A stretch of DNA of 6,962 nt from Flavobacteriales bacterium (GTDB lineage: Bacteria; Bacteroidota; Bacteroidia; Flavobacteriales; Flavobacteriaceae), in NCBI GenBank assembly GCA_027008965.1, contig JALVDN010000383.1, positions 1 through 6,962 of the forward strand. Reading direction: 5' to 3'. Below the pieces are notes generated by a model. That model did not search any database. It saw nothing but the letters and a program-made list of their open reading frames with translations, and was not told the DNA's origin. Positions 1 to 5,819 of this stretch are shown here, one piece after another (within the stretch, counting starts at the first letter, position 1; each line of letters begins with the position of its first letter). A program made the position numbers and the translations under genes.

Positions 1-1
1 G

Positions 2-1354
2 GCCAATAGTACCACCGAATACAGGGTGTTGGATGCGGATGAACCGGATGGCAAGTTCATTGTTTTTTATCCGCGCTTGAAGGGAACCGAATATTATCCC
101 TATCATGTGAAAGATGATATCTTTCTTGTGGTTTCCAATGAGAACGGGGCCGAAAATTATATGATTTATCAAACCAAATGGTTCGGCCGGCAAATGGAAC
201 ATCATACAATCATCCCACACAGGGAGGATACGTTAATTGAAGAACTGGAAGTTTTTACGGACTGGATGGCTATCACCGAACGAAGGGAAGGATTGACACG
301 CATTCGTATTTTCTCCAAAGAAAAAGATTTGGACTATTATTTGGATTTTGATGAGGAAACCTATACGGTCCAACTGGGCATCAATGCTGAACCGGAAAGC
401 CGGAAATTACGCTATGTTTACGATTCACTCACCACACCGGCAAGTGTGAAGGAATTCCATATTGAAACGCACGAAACCCAACTTTTGAAAGAAGAGGAAG
501 TGGCGGATGGAAAATTTGATAAGAACAATTATACTTCCGTCAGGTTGTGGGCGCCGGCAAGAGACGGGAAAAGGGTTCCGGTATCTTTGGTTTGGCGAAA
601 AGATTTGCGACGCAAAGGTCCGCAACCCTTGTTGTTATACGGCTACGGAGCCTACGGAATCACCGTGGATGATCATTTCAGTAAAAACCGTTTATCATTG
701 CTCGACCGTGGATTTATTTTTGCCATTGCACACGTGCGCGGCGGTGAATATTTGGGGAGAAGATGGTATGAAGACGGTAAACTTTTGAAAAAGAAAAACA
801 CTTTTTACGATTTCATCGATGTGGCGGAATTTTTGATAAATGAAGGTTACACGTCACCCGCACAACTCTACGCCATGGGCGGCTCGGCCGGCGGATTGTT
901 GATGGGTGCGGTGGTCAACATGAAACCGGAATTGTTTCACGGCATCGTGGCGCAAGTGCCGTTTGTTGACGTGCTAACCACCATGCTGGACGAAAATATT
1001 CCGCTCACCACCGGCGAATACGACGAATGGGGCAATCCGAACGAAGAAAAATTCTATTGGTACATCAAAAGCTATTCGCCCTATGACAATGTCCGTAAAC
1101 AAGCTTATCCGCACATGCTGATTACGGCCGGCTATCACGATTCGCAAGTGCAATATTGGGAACCCGCCAAATGGACCGCAAAACTCCGGCTGATGAAAAC
1201 CGACGACCATTTTCTGTTGCTCCACACCGATTTGAAAACCGGTCATTCCGGTCATGCCGGGAGGTTTTCATCTTTGCACGATACGGCCCGAGAATTTGCC
1301 TTCCTACTGGATTTGGCGGGAATAAAAAATTCCGAAACAAATGAAAATAAGTGA
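2..1354 (+). CDS. ptrB: Oligopeptidase B (protease II), S9A serine peptidase, 5'-truncated by window edge
   Basis: A cytosolic prolyl-oligopeptidase-family enzyme that cleaves short peptides after Arg or Lys. The frame is open from base 2, giving 450 codons. The family is about 680-720 residues, so roughly 250 N-terminal residues (most of the beta-propeller) lie outside the window. The GTG at 26 is an internal Val: codons before it encode STTEYR, which continues the conserved propeller text leading into 'PDGKF..FYPR'. The catalytic domain begins near base 540. The nucleophile is Ser in GGSAGG (884-886), the triad Asp is in GYHDSQV (1139-1141), and the His is in TGHSGHAGR (1244-1246), all intact. 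The segment TTGEYDEWGNP (from about 1004) keeps the acidic residues (Glu at 1016-1018, Asp two codons on) that probably select basic P1 residues in this family. The 3' end overlaps the transporter gene by 14 nt. The family call is very secure; the substrate preference is inferred. Confidence 0.95.
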   Translation, partial: ANSTTEYRVLDADEPDGKFIVFYPRLKGTEYYPYHVKDDIFLVVSNENGAENYMIYQTKWFGRQMEHHTIIPHREDTLIEELEVFTDWMAITERREGLTRIRIFSKEKDLDYYLDFDEETYTVQLGINAEPESRKLRYVYDSLTTPASVKEFHIETHETQLLKEEEVADGKFDKNNYTSVRLWAPARDGKRVPVSLVWRKDLRRKGPQPLLLYGYGAYGITVDDHFSKNRLSLLDRGFIFAIAHVRGGEYLGRRWYEDGKLLKKKNTFYDFIDVAEFLINEGYTSPAQLYAMGGSAGGLLMGAVVNMKPELFHGIVAQVPFVDVLTTMLDENIPLTTGEYDEWGNPNEEKFYWYIKSYSPYDNVRKQAYPHMLITAGYHDSQVQYWEPAKWTAKLRLMKTDDHFLLLHTDLKTGHSGHAGRFSSLHDTAREFAFLLDLAGIKNSETNENK

Positions 1355-2246
1355 TACAACCAAAGGATATTTGTGGACTTTTCTGGCTATTTTGGCCGTT
1401 TCAAACGTATATATTTTCAGCAAAGCCGTATTGAACAAAGTGGATTTCGAACAATTCGGTTTTTGGTGGTTTCTCACGGGTGGCGTATATATTTTGCTGT
1501 TAATGACCTACAAAGGAGCATTTAAAATTTATCGAACATTCGGCCAAAAAGAATTTGCCATATTACTGGTAAACGGACTGTTGGAACTGGGCGGAACCTA
1601 TTTTTTCTACAAAGCCATAGAAGCGGTGCCCAATCCCAGCATCGTATCGTTTTTGAATAACCTCTCACCGGTTTTCACGGTCATATTAGGGACCGTTTTA
1701 CTACACGAACGTTTTAATTTCAGGGAAGCGGTGGGTATTATGATCACATTATTAGGCGCATTTCTCATCAGCTATAAAGGCGGTCACCAACTCAGCGAGA
1801 TGTTTATCCACGGAAGTCACTACGTTTTATATTCCACCTTTCTTTTCGCCATCAATTCCATCTTGCTCAAAACCTGGGTAAAACGCCTCTCTCCCTATGT
1901 TTTAACCATCAACCGCATACTTTTTCTCACAACGTTTTTCACCCTTCTCATGATTCTACACCACAAGCCGTTTCACATCTCTTGGAACGTTTATAAAAAC
2001 ATTTTAATTGGCGCTTTTCTGGGACCTTTACTGACCGTTGTAGCCTCGCTACATGCCTTGAAATATATTGAAGTTTCCAAAAAATCCGTTCTGGGTACGT
2101 TAAAAGGCTTATTCGTACTGCTCGGTTCTTATTTATTTTTTCACAACTTCCCCACCCGCATTCAAATCATCGGCGGAATACTATCCATCACGGGAGCCAT
2201 TCTAATCATCACCGGACGGATGCAACTGAGAAACAAAAAGAAATAA
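1341..2246 (+). CDS. EamA/DMT-superfamily transporter, ten predicted membrane helices
   Basis: A 301-residue inner-membrane protein of the drug/metabolite transporter superfamily, with the usual length and two five-helix EamA repeats. Hydrophobic segments lie at roughly residues 8-30, 36-56, 71-92, 98-120, 127-145, 156-173, 184-205, 218-240, 252-266 and 273-292. The end of each half has the typical EamA pattern: an acidic residue after a helix (LLHERFNF, about 120-127) followed by a glycine-rich helix (GIMITLLGAFLIS), and in the second half IIGGILSITGAILI. A short Lys/Arg-rich tail (RNKKK) should be cytoplasmic. The ATG at 1341 lies inside the end of ptrB. There is no Shine-Dalgarno sequence, so translation may be coupled to ptrB. 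The substrate cannot be read from sequence; EamA proteins export amino acids, nucleosides or other metabolites. Export of peptide-breakdown products from ptrB is only a guess from adjacency. Confidence 0.9.
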   Translation: MKISDTTKGYLWTFLAILAVSNVYIFSKAVLNKVDFEQFGFWWFLTGGVYILLLMTYKGAFKIYRTFGQKEFAILLVNGLLELGGTYFFYKAIEAVPNPSIVSFLNNLSPVFTVILGTVLLHERFNFREAVGIMITLLGAFLISYKGGHQLSEMFIHGSHYVLYSTFLFAINSILLKTWVKRLSPYVLTINRILFLTTFFTLLMILHHKPFHISWNVYKNILIGAFLGPLLTVVASLHALKYIEVSKKSVLGTLKGLFVLLGSYLFFHNFPTRIQIIGGILSITGAILIITGRMQLRNKKK

Positions 2247-2259
2247 ATTTTTTTCATTC

Positions 2260-2414
2260 GGGCGCCTTGTGGCGTGCTCCGTTTAAATCTTTTTCGGCTC
2301 AGCCTGCGGATGTAAAAGCGTTTTGCGGGGTCTCCTCGTCTCCGCTCGGAGCCTCCTCAAACGCACATCCGACCGGCTTCGCCTTCAAAAGGATAACACT
2401 CCGCCCGCCGGCGC
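2260..2414. repeat. GC-rich, imperfectly palindromic intergenic element, probably a dispersed repeat
   Basis: This fills most of the 216-nt space between the transporter and pyk and is clearly GC-richer than the AT-rich flanks. The left end reads GGGCG...TGCTCCG then AAATCTTTTT. The right end reads AAAAGGATAACACTCCGCCC, whose reverse complement resembles the left end (GGGCGGAGTG...ATCCTTTT). Small hairpins are nested inside: CGCC-TTGT-GGCG at 2263-2274, a long stem at 2307-2371 and GGC-TTC-GCC near 2376-2383. The left/right similarity is visible by eye but imperfect. From memory, similar elements (GGGCG end, ATCTTTT, variable folded core, AAAAGGAT, CCGCCC end) are scattered between genes in Bacteroidota genomes. 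Only one copy is in this window, so calling it a repeat is an inference. An open frame crossing it (2267-2524) is not credible as a gene. Confidence 0.55.
2307..2371. repeat. Bulged inverted repeat with nested hairpin in the core of the intergenic element
   Basis: CGGATGT (2307-2313) pairs with ACATCCG (2365-2371), and GCGTTT (2318-2323) pairs with AAACGC (2359-2364). The only interruption is an unpaired AAAA at 2314-2317. The 13 pairs enclose a 35-nt apical region holding a second perfect stem, CTCCG (2340-2344) with CGGAG (2347-2351). The same fold is possible in RNA from either strand. No T-run follows it on the + strand, so it is not a canonical intrinsic terminator for the transporter gene. 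It could protect or attenuate RNA, but nothing in the sequence decides this. Confidence 0.7.
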
Positions 2415-2435
2415 ATCATGTTTTCAAATATAACG

Positions 2436-2443
2436 TAACTTTG
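2436..2443 (+). promoter_or_regulatory. Probable Bacteroidota-type -7 promoter box for pyk
   Basis: TAACTTTG matches the Bacteroidota -7 consensus TAnnTTTG exactly and lies 20 nt before the pyk ATG, directly after the GC-rich element. Transcription would start a few bases downstream, giving a 5' leader of roughly 10-15 nt. The upstream -33 box (TTTG-like) is not clear; the nearest candidate is the T-rich stretch around 2419-2425, closer than the usual spacing. This promoter would drive pyk, the CYTH gene and radA together. Confidence 0.55.
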
Positions 2444-2462
2444 TTGCGAAATAGAATTTTGT

Positions 2463-3890
2463 ATGAAAGAACCCAAAAAAACCAAAATAGTGGCCACCCT
2501 GGGGCCTGCAACCAACGATTATGAAGTAAAGAAACAAATGGTGTTGGAAGGCGTGAATGTTTTTCGCTTCAACTTCTCGCACGCCGATTATGATGTGGTC
2601 AAAGAACAAATGGAACACATCCGGCAAATCAGAGAAGAACTCGGTGTTTTTGTTGGCACTTTGGCCGACTTGCAAGGTCCCAAACTTCGTGTAGGAAACA
2701 TGAAAGAAAATGCCGTTTTGCAAAGCGGACAAAATTTTATTCTCACCACCCGGCCGCTTAAAGGCGATGAGCAAAAAGCTTATGTCAACTACCCGCTCCT
2801 GCCCTCGGAAGTAAAACCCGGAGAACGCATTTTGCTGGATGACGGAAAAATACATCTGAAAGTCACGGGAATAAAACCCGATCAAGTCATCACTGAAGTA
2901 TTACAAGGAGGTGAACTCAAAAGCAAGAAAGGAATCAACCTGCCCGATTCGGCCATTTCCATCCCATCGCTCTCTGAAAAAGATAAAAAAGATTTGTTCT
3001 ATGCACTGGAAATGAAAATGGACTGGATAGCCTTGTCTTTTGTCCGCAAACCCGAAGACATCATGGAGCTAAAAACCTACATGGCCGAAGAATTCGGAAA
3101 ATTTATTCCGGTGATTGCCAAAATAGAAAAACCCGAAGCAGTCAAACATTTGGATGCCATCCTCTCGGAAGCGGATGGAGTAATGGTGGCCCGCGGCGAT
3201 TTGGGGATAGAGGTTCCGCTGGAAGAAGTTCCGGTGATTCAAAAGAAAATCGTACGAAAAGCGCGCAAGCTGGCCAAACCCGTTATCATTGCCACACAGA
3301 TGATGGAAAGCATGATAGAAAACATTATGCCCACTCGAGCGGAAGTAAACGATGTGGCCAACTCCGTATTGGACGGCGCCGATGCAGTGATGTTATCCGG
3401 AGAGACATCGGTTGGAAAACATCCGGTGGAAGTCATTCGCAACATGACCCGGATTATCAAAAAAGCCGAGGCACATTTTGAATTTAAAATGAAGCGTTGT
3501 ATCCCCCAAAAATCCGATCCGCGTTTCATCACCAAAATGATATGCTTTGATGCGGCGGAAACGGCTAACGACATTGATGCCAAAGCCATCACCACTTTGA
3601 CAGCCAGTGGGTTTTCGGCGGCGCAGATTTCGTCACACCGTCCTAAAGCCGAGATTTTGGTTTTCACGGGAAACGACGAAATTGTCAACCGCATGAGTTT
3701 ATATTGGGGTGTGGAAACTTTTTTCTACAACCGCTTTGTCTCCACTGATGAAACCATCAAGGATATCATAGGCCTGGCCAAAGAAAAGGAATTGATTCAA
3801 CCGGGCGATTATGTAATCAACCTCACCTCCATGCCGGTTTCGGAAAAAGGTATGGTCAATACCTTGCGAATTACACAAATCAAAGAATGA
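2463..3890 (+). CDS. pyk: Pyruvate kinase, K+-independent type by sequence signature
   Basis: Converts phosphoenolpyruvate and ADP to pyruvate and ATP, the last step of glycolysis, in the cytosol. The 475 residues are full length for a bacterial enzyme. The A domain is about 1-70 and 170-340, the mobile B domain about 71-165 and the C domain about 355-475. Visible active-site features are NFSH (37-40), the signature IAKIEKPEA with catalytic Lys220 and metal ligand Glu222, ARGDLGIE with metal ligand Asp246, and Thr278 in ATQMMESM. The segment ADLQGPKLRVG has Leu70, Gln71, Lys74 and Val77 at the positions of rabbit 113, 114, 117 and 120. Lys in place of Glu117, with this companion set, marks enzymes that need no K+. 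The C domain keeps a TASGFS loop (380-385) like the effector phosphate-binding loop, so allosteric control is possible. The ATG at 2463 has no Shine-Dalgarno; the protein starts directly at the family's usual KTKIVATLGP. Confidence 0.97.
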   Translation: MKEPKKTKIVATLGPATNDYEVKKQMVLEGVNVFRFNFSHADYDVVKEQMEHIRQIREELGVFVGTLADLQGPKLRVGNMKENAVLQSGQNFILTTRPLKGDEQKAYVNYPLLPSEVKPGERILLDDGKIHLKVTGIKPDQVITEVLQGGELKSKKGINLPDSAISIPSLSEKDKKDLFYALEMKMDWIALSFVRKPEDIMELKTYMAEEFGKFIPVIAKIEKPEAVKHLDAILSEADGVMVARGDLGIEVPLEEVPVIQKKIVRKARKLAKPVIIATQMMESMIENIMPTRAEVNDVANSVLDGADAVMLSGETSVGKHPVEVIRNMTRIIKKAEAHFEFKMKRCIPQKSDPRFITKMICFDAAETANDIDAKAITTLTASGFSAAQISSHRPKAEILVFTGNDEIVNRMSLYWGVETFFYNRFVSTDETIKDIIGLAKEKELIQPGDYVINLTSMPVSEKGMVNTLRITQIKE

Positions 3891-3894
3891 TTTT

Positions 3895-4368
3895 ATGCTT
3901 GGAAAAGAAATAGAAAAAAAATTTTTGGTTCGTTCAACGGAATTTAAAAATCAAGCTGTACGTAAGTATGACATCAAACAAGCTTATTTATGCTTAGGAC
4001 CTGATGTAATCGTAAGAGTGCGCTTGCGTGACAATCAAGGTTTTTTGACTGTGAAAAGCTTGGCTGATAAAAACAATTTGTCGGTCAGGAATGAATGGGA
4101 AAAAGAAATAAGCCTGCAAGAAGCCGAAGATTTATTTTCTTTTTCAACGGGGAAAATCATAGAAAAAACAAGGTATATTGTTCCTTGGCAGGATATAGTT
4201 ATAGAAGTGGATGAATTTAAAAGTCCGCGTCCGGGATTGATCATAGCCGAAATTGAATTTCCGGATGAAAAAAGTGCGGATTATCAAAGAGAATTGCCCG
4301 GATGGATTGGCAAAGAAGTGACGAATGACCCTCAATATTTGAACGTAAATTTGGCAAAAAATGGCTAA
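3895..4368 (+). CDS. CYTH-domain protein, triphosphate tunnel metalloenzyme-like
   Basis: A 157-residue single-domain CYTH protein, the usual length for the stand-alone bacterial form. The diagnostic N-terminal ExExK motif is present as Glu5, Glu7 and Lys9 in KEIEKKF. Further tunnel residues follow in order: Arg41 and Arg43 (VRVRLRD), Lys54 (LTVK), Lys91 and Arg93 (EKTRYIVP), Glu104 and Asp106 (IEVDEF), and Glu119 and Glu121 (AEIEF). These alternating basic and acidic strands form the eight-stranded tunnel that binds triphosphate and divalent metal. Characterised relatives hydrolyse inorganic triphosphate or act on nucleoside or thiamine triphosphates; which applies here cannot be told. An adenylate cyclase role is unlikely for this short form. 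The gene starts 4 nt after the pyk stop and overlaps radA by 8 nt, so it is probably cotranscribed with both. It is somewhat richer in A+T than pyk. Confidence 0.9.
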   Translation: MLGKEIEKKFLVRSTEFKNQAVRKYDIKQAYLCLGPDVIVRVRLRDNQGFLTVKSLADKNNLSVRNEWEKEISLQEAEDLFSFSTGKIIEKTRYIVPWQDIVIEVDEFKSPRPGLIIAEIEFPDEKSADYQRELPGWIGKEVTNDPQYLNVNLAKNG

Positions 4369-5716
4369 GGTCAAAAAAATATATTATTGTCAGCACTGTG
4401 GCGCCCGTTATTCACAATGGATGGGGCAATGTCCGTCGTGTAAAAAGTGGAATACTATTGTGGAGGAAGTGGTGAGCAAGCGGGATTTAAAACAAGACGT
4501 TCCGTTGCATTCCATTTCTCCCGCACAAGCTTTTTCATTGGGAGAAATAAATACTACGCAAACCCGTCGCATATCCACCGGAAACAAAGAATTGGATTTG
4601 GTATTGGGAGGCGGTTTGGTTCCCGGTTCGGTGATATTGCTCGGCGGTGAGCCCGGCATAGGCAAATCTACTTTGATGCTTCAAACCGCATTGCAAATTC
4701 CGCATAAGGTTTTATATATTTCGGGTGAAGAGAGTCCGGAACAAATTGCCATGCGTGCCAGTCGGTTGGGGTTTGACAATCCCAAACTGAAAATTTTACC
4801 GCAAACACATTTGCAAAAAATATTTCCGGTGATTGAAGCCGAAAAGCCCGAAATTTTGGTGATTGACTCCATACAGACCTTATACACCGATCATGTGGAA
4901 TCGGCGCCGGGAAGTGTTTCGCAAATCCGAGAAACCGCCGCCGAACTCATCAAATTGGCCAAACAGAGCGGTATTCCCGTTTTCATTATCGGACATATTA
5001 CCAAGGAGGGATATATTGCCGGACCGAAAGTTTTGGAGCATATGGTGGACACGGTATTGCAATTTGAAGGCGACCGCCATCACCAATACCGCATATTGCG
5101 AAGTTTGAAAAACCGGTTTGGATCCACACATGAAATAGGCATTTTTGAAATGACGTCCAAGGGCTTGGAAACGGTGGAGAATCCATCGGGAGTTTTGTTC
5201 AGGGAACAGTATGACCAATATAGCGGAACGGCGGCAGGTGTGATTGTGGAAGGCATGCGCACACTGATTGTGGAAACCCAAGCCTTGGTGAGTCCGGCGG
5301 TGTATGGCACCCCTCAACGTTCGGTGACGGGCTATGATCCCAAAAGGTTGAATATGATTTTGGCCGTGTTGGAAAAGAAGGCGGGCTACAGATTATCCGC
5401 ACAAGATGTGTTTGTGAATATTGCGGGAGGATTCCGCATTACCGACCCCGGATTGGATTTGGCCGTGGCGGCGGCCATTTTGTCATCGGTGGAGAATAAA
5501 GTTATTCCTCCGCAATCAGCATGGACAGGCGAAATTGGTTTGACGGGCGAAATAAGGCCTGTTTCGCATGTGGAAAAACGAATTGCGGAAGCGGGTAAAA
5601 ACGGCTTTGAAGTTATCTATCTTTCGGCTCATCACAAATTGGAAAACCAAGTCAACGATTTGAAAATCAGGAGTTTGTCAAACATCAGCGAGTTGGCTTC
5701 GTTGTTGAAGAGATGA
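4361..5716 (+). CDS. radA: DNA repair and recombination ATPase RadA (Sms)
   Basis: RadA is a RecA-like hexameric helicase that drives branch migration of recombination intermediates together with RecA, in repair and in uptake of transforming DNA. At 451 residues it is full length (the E. coli protein is 460). Domains in order: a four-Cys zinc finger (C10-x2-C13 and C24-x2-C27); an ATPase core with Walker A GEPGIGKST (96-104, Lys102) and Walker B ILVIDS (Asp169); the RadA-specific KNRFGST motif (250-256); and a C-terminal Lon-protease-like domain (about 285-450), a scaffold without protease activity in this family. The ATG at 4361 lies within the end of the CYTH gene, with the zinc finger starting nine residues later, as usual for RadA. 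There is no Shine-Dalgarno and no room for a private promoter except inside upstream genes. Nothing key is missing. Confidence 0.98.
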   Translation: MAKVKKIYYCQHCGARYSQWMGQCPSCKKWNTIVEEVVSKRDLKQDVPLHSISPAQAFSLGEINTTQTRRISTGNKELDLVLGGGLVPGSVILLGGEPGIGKSTLMLQTALQIPHKVLYISGEESPEQIAMRASRLGFDNPKLKILPQTHLQKIFPVIEAEKPEILVIDSIQTLYTDHVESAPGSVSQIRETAAELIKLAKQSGIPVFIIGHITKEGYIAGPKVLEHMVDTVLQFEGDRHHQYRILRSLKNRFGSTHEIGIFEMTSKGLETVENPSGVLFREQYDQYSGTAAGVIVEGMRTLIVETQALVSPAVYGTPQRSVTGYDPKRLNMILAVLEKKAGYRLSAQDVFVNIAGGFRITDPGLDLAVAAAILSSVENKVIPPQSAWTGEIGLTGEIRPVSHVEKRIAEAGKNGFEVIYLSAHHKLENQVNDLKIRSLSNISELASLLKR

Positions 5717-5764
5717 AATAATTCATCAAGTTTCAATAAATATATTTTATTTTTATTATTTTTA
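5712..5764 (+). terminator. Weak candidate terminator overlapping the radA stop codon
   Basis: GATGAA (5712-5717) and TTCATC (5722-5727) form a perfect 6-bp stem with an ATAA loop, and the TGA stop of radA lies inside the left arm. A T-rich tract follows to about 5764, interrupted by A residues and starting several bases after the stem. The stem is short and mostly A:T, so it would be weak. It is reported as the only candidate for ending the pyk-CYTH-radA transcript before the AT-rich gene. Confidence 0.25.
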
Positions 5765-5796
5765 CAACATAAGCTATATAAAAAATATAACATTTA

Positions 5797-5804
5797 TACA
5801 TTTT
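5797..5804 (+). promoter_or_regulatory. Possible degenerate -7 promoter box for the GHKL ATPase gene
   Basis: TACATTTT matches TAnnTTTG at all fixed positions but the last, and sits 15 nt before the ATG, similar to the spacing seen before pyk. The 103-nt spacer (5717-5819) is so rich in A+T that such a match can easily arise by chance, and no clear -33 box is seen. No other gene or RNA is apparent in the spacer. Confidence 0.2.
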
Positions 5805-5819
5805 ATATAATTACTGCTT

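Noticed and set aside
26..28. GTG as the start codon of the first gene
   Set aside because: The frame is open back to base 2 and the codons before it (STTEYR) continue conserved oligopeptidase B sequence, so this is an internal Val of a gene cut by the window edge.
2248..2274. Intrinsic terminator for the transporter gene (T-run plus CGCC/GGCG hairpin)
   Set aside because: The T-run at 2248-2254 comes before the hairpin on the + strand, the wrong order, and the stem is only 4 bp.
2267..2524. An 85-codon + strand frame across the intergenic element and the start of pyk
   Set aside because: It consists mostly of translated repeat sequence, runs into pyk in another frame and has no protein-like pattern I recognise.
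2424..2885. A 153-codon antisense frame over the start of pyk
   Set aside because: It lies almost wholly opposite a full-length, well-conserved pyruvate kinase gene and its translation resembles no family; it is a shadow frame.
3239..3694. A 151-codon antisense frame inside pyk
   Set aside because: It is fully contained in the conserved A and C domain coding region of pyk and is explained by codon bias there.
4880..5317. A 145-codon antisense frame inside radA
   Set aside because: It is contained within the radA ATPase and Lon-like coding region, with no independent start signal or recognisable domain.
5717..5819. CRISPR array, tRNA or small RNA in the AT-rich spacer
   Set aside because: There are no regularly spaced repeats, no tRNA-like arms and no strong stem apart from the weak hairpin at the radA stop.
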